A stretch of DNA of 64,000 nt from Colwellia sp. 1_MG-2023 (GCF_030546755.1 NZ_JAUOPE010000015.1:50499-114498), one strand, 5' to 3'. Shown: positions 1 through 8,449, numbered from the stretch's first letter. The notes: a model not told the origin generated them from the letters alone. Numbers and translations: made by a program.

Positions 1-66
1 AACTTCAAGTAACTGTGATGCAATATCTGATGCTAATTGTCGTGCAGTAGATTGGGCTGTTTGCAT
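1..66 (-). CDS. Partial CDS, N-terminus only, unknown protein
   Basis: A reading frame on the minus strand starts with ATG at 66 and runs off the left edge. Only 22 residues are visible, beginning MQTAQSTARQLASDI. A good ribosome-binding site (AGGAAA on the minus strand, around 72-77) precedes the ATG, which supports a real start. The visible part is polar, helix-like and rich in Gln, Ser and Ala, with no signal peptide. It is divergent from the gene at 213. Its function cannot be judged from this fragment. Confidence 0.45.
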   Translation of the reverse strand, partial: MQTAQSTARQLASDIASQLLEV

Positions 67-212
67 GGTTTTCCTTCGTATCTGCTTTGGTACCAAGTTA
101 ACAGGCTAAATATCGGTTGAGAATGGTGCTTTCTGACAATGTTATTACGGTTGATTTACGCTTGTGATTTGTAATTTTTAATTAGAAAACATTCAGTTAT
201 TAGGAAGACGTT

Positions 213-695
213 ATGACCATTAAAAACACAATCACTACTAAAACTATTGATACCTCCAATCTTGGGTTTCAACTAGCACAACCGATAAAAAAAGTATTTG
301 AAGACGAAACTGACGCTGAAAATGATTCGTTAATACAGATATTCATTCCACCTATCATTAAGCCTAAATCGTTCATGTCTTTTGTTACGGTAGAAAGGAA
401 AGCAAAGGTATGGCAACTAGTTGCACTCGAAGTCTATGAAGTGTTGGGCGATAGAAAAACGGTAGGAGAACTAGGTTATTTAAGATTCGCGAACTCTGAT
501 TGGGATGAATTAAAATCAGGACTTTCTAAAAATAGGCTTATTCAAATGTGGCAAACCGACTTTGTTAATCAATTAGAAAGGCACGGAGGGGTAATGCCAA
601 ACTCAAATTTCACACGTGAACACATAGCGTTAATCAGTCAGGCAAATACTTTTTATGCGCAATTGGTAGAAGAGAAGCTGTCTGTTCTGATTTAA
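213..695 (+). CDS. Hypothetical protein, 160 aa
   Basis: A 160-residue soluble protein I do not recognise. The start ATG has an AGGAAG-like ribosome-binding site a few bases upstream. The sequence is acidic in the N-terminal third (DETDAEND near residues 31-38), followed by a mixed alpha/beta middle and a helical C-terminus. There is no signal peptide, membrane segment or Cys cluster. It stands alone between the partial minus-strand gene and the left copy of the direct repeat at 725-780, so it lies outside the 2.8-kb repeat-bounded module. It is probably cargo of the integrative element. Confidence 0.55.
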   Translation: MTIKNTITTKTIDTSNLGFQLAQPIKKVFEDETDAENDSLIQIFIPPIIKPKSFMSFVTVERKAKVWQLVALEVYEVLGDRKTVGELGYLRFANSDWDELKSGLSKNRLIQMWQTDFVNQLERHGGVMPNSNFTREHIALISQANTFYAQLVEEKLSVLI

Positions 696-724
696 GAATG
701 TATTAGTTTAGGTGAGGCTAGCTA

Positions 725-780
725 GTTGAAAGTTCCAACTAGCTAGCTCTAGTTTAAGCTATTATGCAGTGTAGGTAGCT
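725..780. repeat. Left copy of a composite direct repeat (16 bp + 25 bp)
   Basis: Two blocks occur here and again at 3547-3601 in the same order and orientation. Block one, 725-740 (GTTGAAAGTTCCAACT), matches 3547-3562 with one mismatch and is an imperfect palindrome. Block two, 756-780, is identical over 25 bp to 3577-3601; it starts AAGCTATTATGCAGTG and ends GTAGGTAGCT. The two copies bracket exactly three genes (792-3544). Such paired repeats are typical of attachment-site duplications or module ends. Recombination-site function is inferred. Confidence 0.75.
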
Positions 781-791
781 GATTTATAACT

Positions 792-1793
792 TTATTTTTT
801 AAAGTAAGTAAAAATAAACTCATTTCTTAACAAATCGTATTTACGAGCTGTATATTTTGCACAAGGTCTCATGCGTTTTACTTTTTTTAAATATTTCTCC
901 CATAATGGTTTAGCTAAACTAAAATCAATAGTAGGCTCTAAGTGCGGCTTTATTTGCTTTCTAATTTTTTCTCTACGGTATTTTGATATTTTTCTCAAAT
1001 AAGGTACTAAGCCAGCGGATTGAAGAGCAATAATCTGATCTTCATCTAGGTCACTTTGAGTTACTATCTTTTCTAAGTTGTATACTCTACTTCTTTTAAA
1101 TGCATTAGGTAAAAAGTCTAATGTATTGAAAAAGTCATCAAGTGCTATTTTTCTTCTTCCAAATCGTAGTTCAATTCTAGAAGGAGAAGTTATTTTTTTT
1201 AAAACGCCTCTATTCCGTACCTTGGCTTTCCGATTATAAATACAAACCTCAATGCTTTTGTTATGAGGCTGTATGTAAATTGTTTCGAGTTGACCAGATG
1301 GCGCAGTAAACCATCCAGCCTTTTGTCCCCAAACGAAATCAAATAAGTAGTTTTCAATAGATATGTCCACGCCTATTGCAATATCAAAACTAGTTATATA
1401 TATATTGTTTTGATGCTTCTTTAGCAGTTTATAGCCTAAAATTCTTTCGAGCCATAACCTTACTAGATACCACTCCTTTGAACTATATGGGTGACCCTTA
1501 CATTCAATTAACAAAAAGTTACGGCTACCGTGCATATATGAACACTTTATGACTAAGTGTGGAGTTTCCTCATTTCTTTTGGCATAGTTGAAATCGCTTA
1601 ATAGTGGAACACGGCAATAAATTTCGTAGCCATTTCTACTGTGCAATATTTGGTTGTAATGTGTATCAATAGCTATCCCAAGCTCTTTAGCCATGTTGCG
1701 AATGTTTTCTTTAATTAATGATTGTTCTTTTGTTTTTTTTACAGGTATAGCAAAGCGAATATAGTCAAGTTCAACTGATTGTAGGTACATCAT
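792..1793 (-). CDS. Putative replication initiation protein (Rep_trans/RstA-like)
   Basis: A 333-residue basic protein. Two patterns recall replication initiators of the Rep_trans/RstA type found in filamentous phages and rolling-circle plasmids: an EVCIYNRKAK stretch (about residues 182-191, like the usual I-Y-x-K segment) followed by SRIELRFGRRK (about 205-215, like the R-I-E-x-R strand). The C-terminal 60 residues are very Lys/Arg-rich and probably bind DNA. The start has AGGAG just upstream; a second ATG follows at once. It is read in the same direction as 1832-2485, 38 bp downstream of it, inside the direct-repeat module. The assignment rests on motif resemblance only; another DNA-binding role is possible. 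Confidence 0.4.
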   Translation of the reverse strand: MMYLQSVELDYIRFAIPVKKTKEQSLIKENIRNMAKELGIAIDTHYNQILHSRNGYEIYCRVPLLSDFNYAKRNEETPHLVIKCSYMHGSRNFLLIECKGHPYSSKEWYLVRLWLERILGYKLLKKHQNNIYITSFDIAIGVDISIENYLFDFVWGQKAGWFTAPSGQLETIYIQPHNKSIEVCIYNRKAKVRNRGVLKKITSPSRIELRFGRRKIALDDFFNTLDFLPNAFKRSRVYNLEKIVTQSDLDEDQIIALQSAGLVPYLRKISKYRREKIRKQIKPHLEPTIDFSLAKPLWEKYLKKVKRMRPCAKYTARKYDLLRNEFIFTYFKK

Positions 1794-1831
1794 AAATACT
1801 CCTAAAGGAGAGGGGACTAGCCCCTCATAAA

Positions 1832-2485
1832 CTAAAGCTCTTCTAAAACAGACTCGATATATTTAATAGCTTTGTCGACATTGCTGCCTTCAAACTCTTT
1901 TAAAACGTCCCGACATAGTCTTATTTGTTGTTTAGAAGTAAAGGTTTCATCAATCGCCAAACGTAAGCTTTTTACTACCGAATTTGATTTGTGATTGTTT
2001 AATGACAAGATCAGTTTATTTTGAGTTTTGGATTTTTTTGAGGAACCTGTATCGTGATTTTGGTTTGTTACCAAGCCTAATCTTTCAACTATAGATTTTA
2101 CTTTCTTATTGGTTAACTTCATTTCCGATGGATCTTCGGTCTTAAATTCTTCGAGAGTTTTCTCACTAATCAAGTCGAGTTGTTCTTCTGTCAGTGGAAA
2201 AAGGGGTTTTAAAACAAATGGCGGAATCGTCCCTATATGTTCCTCACCAAATAAATAATGTGTGACTCGAGCTGTATGATGATAACTAAGCATAGAGTCA
2301 TAGCTAATTCCAACTTCCTGTTCATTTTCTTTTGCCCATGACTTGAAGGTCTCAAAACCTAGAACTTTAAAGCTTTCAGATTGAATGAATTCATACATAT
2401 GGGTTTGCATTGTGGTTGATGATTTCTTGATTTGGGTTATAAGCTTTTTAGCTCGTTTCTTTTGTTCTGATGTGTATTTGCTCAT
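1832..2485 (-). CDS. Hypothetical, probable DNA-binding/replication accessory protein
   Basis: A 217-residue protein, not recognised. The first 30 residues are strongly basic (KKRAKKLITQIKK). The middle, around residues 40-110, is helical with a possible HTH-like stretch. A Ser/Lys-rich linker (148-155, GSSKKSKT) leads to a helical acidic C-terminal domain. It has no signal peptide or membrane segment. AGAGG precedes its ATG. It sits upstream of the Rep-like gene on the same strand and divergent from 2663-3544, with 177 bp between them that should hold both promoters. Position suggests a role in replication or control of the 2.8-kb module; this is inferred. Confidence 0.5.
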   Translation of the reverse strand: MSKYTSEQKKRAKKLITQIKKSSTTMQTHMYEFIQSESFKVLGFETFKSWAKENEQEVGISYDSMLSYHHTARVTHYLFGEEHIGTIPPFVLKPLFPLTEEQLDLISEKTLEEFKTEDPSEMKLTNKKVKSIVERLGLVTNQNHDTGSSKKSKTQNKLILSLNNHKSNSVVKSLRLAIDETFTSKQQIRLCRDVLKEFEGSNVDKAIKYIESVLEEL

Positions 2486-2662
2486 TTTAAATGCCTCTTA
2501 AGTTTAGTAATTAAAAGCCGTTGCAATAAACCTAAGTAACTGGTTGTATTGCGTTGACAGGGGTATTATTAGGTATTCGAGGTGATAAATGAGTGCTGCC
2601 CGAAACTTTGTACGACTTTTAGTAGTTCTCTTTAAGGCCTGTAAAATAAGGAGGTACAGCTA

Positions 2663-3544
2663 ATGTATGATATGAGAGATATTCGAGAAGTTTTAATTCA
2701 TAGTGCTAACTTTAAATTTTCTTTTATGAAAGTTAAAAGCTTATTGGCCTATAAAATATTTTTATACGTCATACTTACTGCGAATAGGAAAAAGCTATGT
2801 AATTCGAATGAACTGTTACTTGAATTCGAATCTTTTGCTGATTTGGCTTCTAAATTGAAATTATTTTATGGAGCAAGTAAAGAGCACGGTAGAACGTCTA
2901 TAAATGCAGCTCTTAAGTACTTAGAAGAGGCAAGTATAATAATGTCGATATCGACAAAGCCAACTAATGAAGAAATTAAAATACTAGAGTTGAAGAAGAA
3001 GCCATACTTATTTCTATACTTCGATATTGCAGAGTTGAGAGATGGTTATGAACTAGAGTTTTTTGACAATAATTATCGCTATAAAATATTTGAACGTTAT
3101 TTTCTGCCTCAAATAACAGCGTTGAATGAAATCATCCACCGACACAATATTTCCTTGATTGCTTATCAATTGGCACTTTATTTAATTTTTCAATTAGAGC
3201 CTAGTCATTTTGAAGATACATTCGAAACTGAGGATGGAGAGTTGATGGGTTATCATGAGTTTGTTGTTACGACTTATTCAGAGTTCTCAGAATATTTTTC
3301 AACATTTGTAGGCTTTCATGAGCTTTATAAGCCTGAATCTATGGAAGGTGACGAAGACCTTCAAGAAATTAGTTATAAGTTAGTACCTGAGAGTACTGTT
3401 TCTGATAGCTTAGATTTGCTAAAAAACATAGGCTTTATACATCTAGAGTTTGATAATCCTAACAATCATTTAGAGTTTGAAGGCGTGGGCTACCCTGACA
3501 GGGATCATTTATTTATTACTTTGCCTTTAGTTTTGCCACAATGA
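2663..3544 (+). CDS. Hypothetical protein, possible winged-helix replication/partition protein
   Basis: A 293-residue protein preceded by a textbook ribosome-binding site (AAGGAGGT around 2649-2656). The N-terminal 100 residues look like a winged-helix arrangement: helical segments with a G-R-T-S-I-N-A-A-L-K-Y-L stretch (about 80-91) that could be a recognition helix, as in plasmid initiators. The C-terminal half is acidic and aromatic. There are no transmembrane segments. It is transcribed away from the Rep-like pair and ends just before the right direct-repeat copy. I do not recognise the family; a role in maintenance of the repeat-bounded module is an inference. Confidence 0.5.
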   Translation: MYDMRDIREVLIHSANFKFSFMKVKSLLAYKIFLYVILTANRKKLCNSNELLLEFESFADLASKLKLFYGASKEHGRTSINAALKYLEEASIIMSISTKPTNEEIKILELKKKPYLFLYFDIAELRDGYELEFFDNNYRYKIFERYFLPQITALNEIIHRHNISLIAYQLALYLIFQLEPSHFEDTFETEDGELMGYHEFVVTTYSEFSEYFSTFVGFHELYKPESMEGDEDLQEISYKLVPESTVSDSLDLLKNIGFIHLEFDNPNNHLEFEGVGYPDRDHLFITLPLVLPQ

Positions 3545-3546
3545 CA

Positions 3547-3601
3547 GTTGAAACTTCCAACTCGTATATAATATTCAAGCTATTATGCAGTGTAGGTAGC
3601 T
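3547..3601. repeat. Right copy of the composite direct repeat
   Basis: Block one is 3547-3562 (GTTGAAACTTCCAACT) and block two is 3577-3601, identical over 25 bp to 756-780. Spacing between the blocks is 14 bp here and 15 bp in the left copy. It lies directly between the stop of the gene ending at 3544 and the 3' end of the serine recombinase. The distance between the two 25-bp copies is 2,821 bp. Reversed, block two contains GCATAAT, which also occurs in dif sites, but the rest does not fit dif well. Confidence 0.75.
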
Positions 3602-3605
3602 TTTT

Positions 3606-4154
3606 TTAAATGTTTGCTAAAGCCTTATATACAGTAGCTCTTACACACCCTAGTTGTTTAGCTATTTGAGTTTTATTAACACCTTGAGCATACAGTTCAC
3701 GAATTTGGTTATGGAGTTGTTGGTTAATCCTCTTTCCACGATATTTTCCTTTGGCTTTAGCAATCTCAATTCCTTCTCGCTGGCGCTCTAAAATCATTGC
3801 TCTTTCGAATTGATAGATCCCAGATAGAATGGTCATCATCAACTGTTGGAGAGGATTGTTAGAGCCATCAAAGGTTAAGTTTTCTTTGTGAAATTTTAAG
3901 GTGATATTTTTAGCGGTAAACTCTTTGATTAAGCGAAGCAAGTCTTCGGTTGAACGAGCCATTCGGCTGATGTCATGACAATGAATAACGTCGCCTTCAC
4001 GAGAGAATTCGATTAGCTGAGTTAGTGCTGGTCGATTTGTATCTTTGCCGCTGCATTTGTCCGTAAAAACTTTATCTAATTTTAAATTTAACAATTGGCG
4101 TGCTGTATTCTGCTCTACTGTACTTACTCTGATATATCCAATTTGTGCGCTCAT
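3606..4154 (-). CDS. Serine recombinase, resolvase/invertase family
   Basis: A 182-residue small serine recombinase. The N-terminal catalytic domain has GYIRVSTVEQ with nucleophile Ser11 and Arg9, then HDISRMARSTEDL (Arg64 and Arg67). The long connecting helix follows (GIYQFERAMILERQREG, about residues 111-127), then a C-terminal helix-turn-helix (NKTQIAKQLGCVRATVYKAL). Length and domain order match Tn3-type resolvases and DNA invertases. The start has GGTGAG upstream. It abuts the right direct repeat, and the DNA upstream contains an 18-bp perfect palindrome and a 9-bp-arm inverted repeat that could be its crossover or operator sites. The family call is secure; substrate and direction of action are not. 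Confidence 0.92.
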   Translation of the reverse strand: MSAQIGYIRVSTVEQNTARQLLNLKLDKVFTDKCSGKDTNRPALTQLIEFSREGDVIHCHDISRMARSTEDLLRLIKEFTAKNITLKFHKENLTFDGSNNPLQQLMMTILSGIYQFERAMILERQREGIEIAKAKGKYRGKRINQQLHNQIRELYAQGVNKTQIAKQLGCVRATVYKALANI

Positions 4155-4242
4155 AATCTCACCGTTTATTTTAGATCTAGAGCTCCAAACTAATTGGATA
4201 TTTTAAAAGCCACAATACTTAAAACTGACAAAGTAATTACGG

Positions 4243-4260
4243 AAAATGAACGTTCATTTT
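4243..4260. promoter_or_regulatory. 18-bp perfect palindrome upstream of the serine recombinase
   Basis: AAAATGAACGTTCATTTT is fully self-complementary and lies 89 bp upstream of the recombinase start. A perfect palindrome of this length in intergenic DNA suggests an operator or a recombination-site core. Which protein binds it is unknown. Confidence 0.45.
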
Positions 4261-4271
4261 TAGTACACTCA

Positions 4272-4314
4272 AAATAGCCGTTTATTGAATTTTTCCTAAT
4301 ATTTTCGGCTATTT
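4272..4314. repeat. Inverted repeat, 9-bp arms
   Basis: AAATAGCCG (4272-4280) and CGGCTATTT (4306-4314) are exact inverted copies separated by 25 bp. With the palindrome at 4243-4260 they fill the 396-bp gap between the recombinase and the gene at 4551. The remaining gap sequence to 4550 holds only an unconvincing 60-codon frame. A res-like array or a hairpin are both possible. Confidence 0.4.
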
Positions 4315-4550
4315 AAAATCACCTAAAACCAATTGGTAAGTGTATGGTTTAAGCCTACTTCAAGTGGACACTGACCATAACCCTATGTGGTTTCTAGTTA
4401 AAATCAAACCAAGGCACTGACCTGTTCCAGACCTAATTACTGTTAAGGATGACCAGTAAAAGGACACTCTAAATAGTCGTTTAACAGATTGAAAACTGTT
4501 TAAAGTACTGGCAAGCTGAAGTTCAAATATAGTTTGGGACATTATTTTAT

Positions 4551-5249
4551 ATGGACGAATATCACTACAATGAAAAGCAGGCCAAACGCGAAAAAATGGC
4601 TGAGATTAGGAAATATAAAAAGCCAACAGAGTCCTTGGTTAATAAGAAAAAACGTTGCTCTGAAAATACAGCATTGGTGGAAGAAACCGAGAGGGAAATA
4701 AGCAATATCAATGAAGCAGTTGATACTATTCTACATTCAATAGGTAAGCTTAATAAAGAGGAGGCATGGTCAATTGGATGTGATAACACAAAGCAGCTAT
4801 TTACCGAGCGCCTTCATTTACTCCCAAGTATTGCTAATAAATTAAAGGAACTGAGCAAGCTAAAAACTACATTTGAACCACAGGGGGTTATTAATGATTT
4901 AGTCGTGTTAGATTTTTTCAAACAATTAAATTGTGAAGATCTAGCAAAAACCACTTTAAAGATTATTAAACAAAAGAACAGATCTATTGATTTGGATACA
5001 GTTATTAAAACAATAAAGAGGATTCATGTTGAACATCTCAAAAATTTTTATATTCCTGAAGATGTGCTGGTTCGCTTCTGTAAAAACCGTTATGTAAAGC
5101 CAACTAGACCCGAAGAAGACAGCTCTTACCAAACAAGTAATATCCATTTCGAATTTGAAGTAAAGGTTAATCCAACTTTTTCTAGCATTAATAAATCTAA
5201 AAGTAGAAGTAGTATAAAACAAAAAATGGGGGTTAATCTCAAGTTGTAA
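4551..5249 (+). CDS. Hypothetical protein, 232 aa, helical and basic
   Basis: A 232-residue soluble protein, not recognised. The N-terminal 40 residues are very basic (KKPTESLVNKKKRC), followed by a predicted coiled-coil-like helical segment (about 43-120) rich in Glu, Lys and Leu. A helical domain runs to about residue 190, and the tail is Ser/Lys-rich. It has no signal peptide or membrane segment. No strong ribosome-binding site precedes the ATG, so the start is uncertain. It is convergent with 5301-5858. It is probably cargo of the element. Confidence 0.5.
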   Translation: MDEYHYNEKQAKREKMAEIRKYKKPTESLVNKKKRCSENTALVEETEREISNINEAVDTILHSIGKLNKEEAWSIGCDNTKQLFTERLHLLPSIANKLKELSKLKTTFEPQGVINDLVVLDFFKQLNCEDLAKTTLKIIKQKNRSIDLDTVIKTIKRIHVEHLKNFYIPEDVLVRFCKNRYVKPTRPEEDSSYQTSNIHFEFEVKVNPTFSSINKSKSRSSIKQKMGVNLKL

Positions 5250-5300
5250 TTTTAAACTCATTAATGTTTTTAATCGATAGTGTGAGCGTTATGACTGTAC

Positions 5301-5858
5301 TCAAAATTGATATTTACTTTGAGATGATGATTGTTGTTCTAGAAATGCGGAGTGCAGAATTTGACAAGAGTTTAGTAAATGTTCAACAAATAACGCTGCA
5401 TCAAAGCTATGGCGAGTAAACTCCTTTGGATTTACATACTTTCCGTTATATTGATATTTTGCACCTTTTTTATTTAGGTTTACTTTAATTTCACTTGCTT
5501 GTCTTTCTATAGTAGGCATCCATTTTTGAGGAAAAGTAACTGCATCCATTACCCCTAAAACACACCCTGTTGCTTCGTGACTAAAGCAGGCAGTAACAGA
5601 CATTGAATTGTAAACAGATCGCCCTTTAGGTGTTAGTGAAACCCAGAGAACTGAAGGTAGATTAGATTTACCCGTAGAAATGTGTACTGAATAATTTTCC
5701 TTTATATCACTAGGAAGTGATATGAACATTAACTTTGCCAATACCTTTAGCTTTTTTATGATATTTAACCCTGCAGGCTGGCTAGATCGTACAGGGCCTT
5801 CTCGGTCTTTTTGTATCCATTTGCAAATACCTTCATGGGCAATTTCTATTTTGGACAT
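5301..5858 (-). CDS. Small protein resembling the McrB N-terminal (DUF3578-like) domain
   Basis: A 185-residue protein. The middle section reads like the MrcB_N/DUF3578 modified-DNA-recognition domain: a GKSNLPSVLWVSLTPKGRSV segment (about 64-83), where family members have a G-x-G-x-W-x-x-V-P-W-I strand, then a hydrophobic strand and an L-G-V-M-D turn. This is pattern resemblance only. It starts 103 bp from, and divergent to, the methyltransferase fusion, so the two can share a control region. Recognising modified or specific DNA would fit a restriction locus. It has no AAA+ domain and no nuclease motif of its own. Confidence 0.4.
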   Translation of the reverse strand: MSKIEIAHEGICKWIQKDREGPVRSSQPAGLNIIKKLKVLAKLMFISLPSDIKENYSVHISTGKSNLPSVLWVSLTPKGRSVYNSMSVTACFSHEATGCVLGVMDAVTFPQKWMPTIERQASEIKVNLNKKGAKYQYNGKYVNPKEFTRHSFDAALFVEHLLNSCQILHSAFLEQQSSSQSKYQF

Positions 5859-5911
5859 TTGGCTATCAATTCACTTTTCAAATATTATTAGGGCACTGTA
5901 TTTACAACCAG

Positions 5912-5957
5912 TGTTTTTCGTGTATTATTCTAACACTATAGCGTTTTGAAAATACAC
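5912..5957. promoter_or_regulatory. Candidate operator between divergent restriction-locus genes
   Basis: GTGTATT (5920-5926) and AATACAC (5951-5957) form an inverted pair, and GTGTTTTTC (5911-5919) resembles the reverse complement of GAAAATACAC (5948-5957). They cover the spot expected for the promoter of the HTH-methyltransferase gene, whose own N-terminal HTH could bind here as an autorepressor. Assignment is inferred. Confidence 0.3.
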
Positions 5958-5961
5958 AAAG

Positions 5962-8430
5962 ATGATCGATTACTCAAAATTACTTTATGAATTTCGTATT
6001 CAACAACAAATGTCACAGGAAGACTTTGCTAAAGAACTTGGTATGTCATTTACCACTATTAACCGTTGGGAAAAAGGACATGCTACCCCTCGTAATTCGA
6101 TCCTACAAAAAATTAGAGAAAGATATCAGATGTTTAGTGAATTAGAAAAGAAATTCAATAAAGATAAGTTCAATGTATATGCACTATTTGCTGGTGCTGG
6201 TGGATTCCATTTGGGTATTGAGCAATCTGACTTTGAGGTTTTAGTGGCTTCAGATATTGAGCCTGTAGCTGCTAAAACCCATGAAGTAAATTGGCCAAAC
6301 ACTCCATTCATTAATAAAGATATCAGGGAGTTATCATCTTATGAATTACTTGAAGCAGCAAATGGTGTGAAACCCGACTTAATAATAGGTGGTCCCCCTT
6401 GCCAAGGTTTTTCTACATTAGGTGCAAAAATATCAGCAGATCCTAGGAATGAATTATTTGATCATTATGCGCGGATTGTATCTGATTTACAGCCAAAAGC
6501 TTTTCTTTTTGAAAATGTTAAATCAATGGGAACTCTATACAAGGGAGCATTTAAGGATAAAGTTATTCAACGTTTTTCTGCATTAGGGTATCGCATTTAC
6601 GAAAAGGTCATTAATGTAGCTGAGTATGGTGTACCTCAATTTAGAGAAAGGTTATTTCTTTTCGGCACAAAAGAGGAATCGAACTTTGCATTTCCTAAGA
6701 AAACTCATGGAGACTCATTAGGTCTACTTCCGTATACGACTACGGGGTCTGCAATTAATGATTTGGTTAATAAAGATGAAAGTTATATGCAAGGTCATAT
6801 AGCTTTAAATCATTCTGATACAGTAATTGAACGATATAAGTACATACCAGAAGGTGGAAGGCTACCTCCTCCTGAAGAACTACCTGAAGCTATCAGAAGA
6901 AAAAATTTTGGTAATACTTACAAGAGACTTCATAGAGACAAGCCTGCTTTGACAATGGTACCTGGCAATAATGCATTTCCCGTTCATCCTACTCTTCATA
7001 GAAGTCTAACACCTAGAGAAGCGGCAAGAATTCAAACTTTTCCGGATAGTCATATTTTTTCAGGAGATAGAAGAAGACAATGTATTCTTGTAGGGAATGC
7101 TGTTCCACCGCTAATGGCTAAAAATCTAGCGAACTCTATATCTGAGCACTTTAAAGGGAAAACGGAAAAGGATGATACTAGTTGCCTAGCAGAAGTAAAA
7201 CAGGCACTTCCTCAATGTGAAAAGCCAAAGAACATTTTGTCTAAATATGGATATAGACCTGATAAAGCTACAGCTGAAGACTCATTTGTAGATCTTTTTT
7301 GCGGGGCTGGTGGGTTCACAATTGGTTTTACAAGAGCAGGCTGGTCACCTGCAATATGTGTAGACTTTAATAAAAATGTAGCTCTAACTCATGAGCAAAA
7401 TTATGTAGGCACCCCGTTTATTCAAGGTGATTTGTCAGATGCAGCTTTAATGGAAGATATTTGTTCGAGATTTGAACGTTCTTCAGTTGGAATCGTTGTT
7501 GGTGGGCCACCTTGCCAAGGTTTTTCGATTTTTGGAAAAAGACGGTTTGTAAACACTAAAGGTTATGACCCTCATATTGATCCTAGAAATAAACTTGTTT
7601 ATTCATACGTAGATGCAATCAAAAGGTTGAATCCTAGATGGTTCGTTATGGAAAACGTTGCGGGCTTGCTTACTTTAGATAATGGATTCTTTATCGATTC
7701 ATTGATGGATGAATTTAAAGCACTAGGGTATACCAACGTTGAATATAAAGTCCTAAATGCCGCTGATTACGGAGTTCCACAGTTAAGGAAACGTTTGATA
7801 ATAATAGGTAATAGAACTGGGCATGTAATACCTTGGCCTAAGAAAAAGTTCTTTAAAGAGCCGAAAGATTGGCAGAAACCTTATCGAACTACTGGTGAGG
7901 TTATCAATGATCTAGCTGAAGATGAGTCATATGCAGCCCAGTTTAATCATGTGCCAATGAAACATAAGCCACTTTTGGTGGAACGTTATAGTTATATTGA
8001 GGAAGGAGAGAAGCTAAATGTTGATAAGCTGCCTGAGCATCTTAAATCAGGTTATAGAACAGATAAGGTAAAGAATTATAGCCATATATTTAAGAGGATT
8101 CACAGACAAAAACCTGCACCAACTATGGTACCTGGTCATAATGCGTTCCCAATTCATCCTCATCTAAATAGAGCGTTAACTGTTAGAGAGGCGGCAAGAA
8201 TTCAAACTTTCCCTGATGATATTGAATTTAAAGGAAGTCGACAGGAGCAATGTATACAAGTTGGAAACGCATTTCCTCCATTGTTAGCCGAATTGATAGC
8301 AGGGAACATTAAAAAGGCGGAGACAAACCAATGGTATCCTGATAACCTACCAAAATCAGCTAGTTATGCTTTGGTAGATGTCACTTCTGCAGAAGAAAAG
8401 GACGAGAAGGAGGCTGTACCGGAGCTCTAA
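5962..8430 (+). CDS. HTH regulator fused to two tandem C5-cytosine DNA methyltransferase domains
   Basis: An 822-residue protein in three parts. Residues 3-55 are a Cro/C1-type HTH (MSQEDFAKELGMSFTTINRW). Residues 70-400 are a complete C5-cytosine methyltransferase: motif I FAGAGGFHLG (76-85), motif IV GGPPCQGF with catalytic Cys147, FENV (183-186), motif VIII QFRERL, motif X GNAVPP. Residues 440-790 repeat all of this: FCGAGGFTIG, GGPPCQGF with Cys518, MENV, QLRKRL, GNAFPP. Both active sites look intact. Methyltransferases that guard asymmetric sites often come as two enzymes, one per strand; here they are one chain. The HTH suggests self-repression, as known for several C5 methyltransferases with N-terminal HTHs. 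The nuclease gene follows by 19 bp. Confidence 0.93.
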   Translation: MIDYSKLLYEFRIQQQMSQEDFAKELGMSFTTINRWEKGHATPRNSILQKIRERYQMFSELEKKFNKDKFNVYALFAGAGGFHLGIEQSDFEVLVASDIEPVAAKTHEVNWPNTPFINKDIRELSSYELLEAANGVKPDLIIGGPPCQGFSTLGAKISADPRNELFDHYARIVSDLQPKAFLFENVKSMGTLYKGAFKDKVIQRFSALGYRIYEKVINVAEYGVPQFRERLFLFGTKEESNFAFPKKTHGDSLGLLPYTTTGSAINDLVNKDESYMQGHIALNHSDTVIERYKYIPEGGRLPPPEELPEAIRRKNFGNTYKRLHRDKPALTMVPGNNAFPVHPTLHRSLTPREAARIQTFPDSHIFSGDRRRQCILVGNAVPPLMAKNLANSISEHFKGKTEKDDTSCLAEVKQALPQCEKPKNILSKYGYRPDKATAEDSFVDLFCGAGGFTIGFTRAGWSPAICVDFNKNVALTHEQNYVGTPFIQGDLSDAALMEDICSRFERSSVGIVVGGPPCQGFSIFGKRRFVNTKGYDPHIDPRNKLVYSYVDAIKRLNPRWFVMENVAGLLTLDNGFFIDSLMDEFKALGYTNVEYKVLNAADYGVPQLRKRLIIIGNRTGHVIPWPKKKFFKEPKDWQKPYRTTGEVINDLAEDESYAAQFNHVPMKHKPLLVERYSYIEEGEKLNVDKLPEHLKSGYRTDKVKNYSHIFKRIHRQKPAPTMVPGHNAFPIHPHLNRALTVREAARIQTFPDDIEFKGSRQEQCIQVGNAFPPLLAELIAGNIKKAETNQWYPDNLPKSASYALVDVTSAEEKDEKEAVPEL

Positions 8431-8449
8431 ACTTTGATTAAGGAAATCA

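Noticed and set aside
756..780. dif-like XerC/XerD site for the 25-bp repeat
   Set aside because: Only GCATAAT matches on the reverse strand; the second arm (TTATGTTAAAT type) is absent, so I do not call a dif site.
4360..4542. 60-codon minus-strand frame before the gene at 4551
   Set aside because: No ribosome-binding site and no domain; amino-acid composition looks random. The region is better described as intergenic with palindromes.
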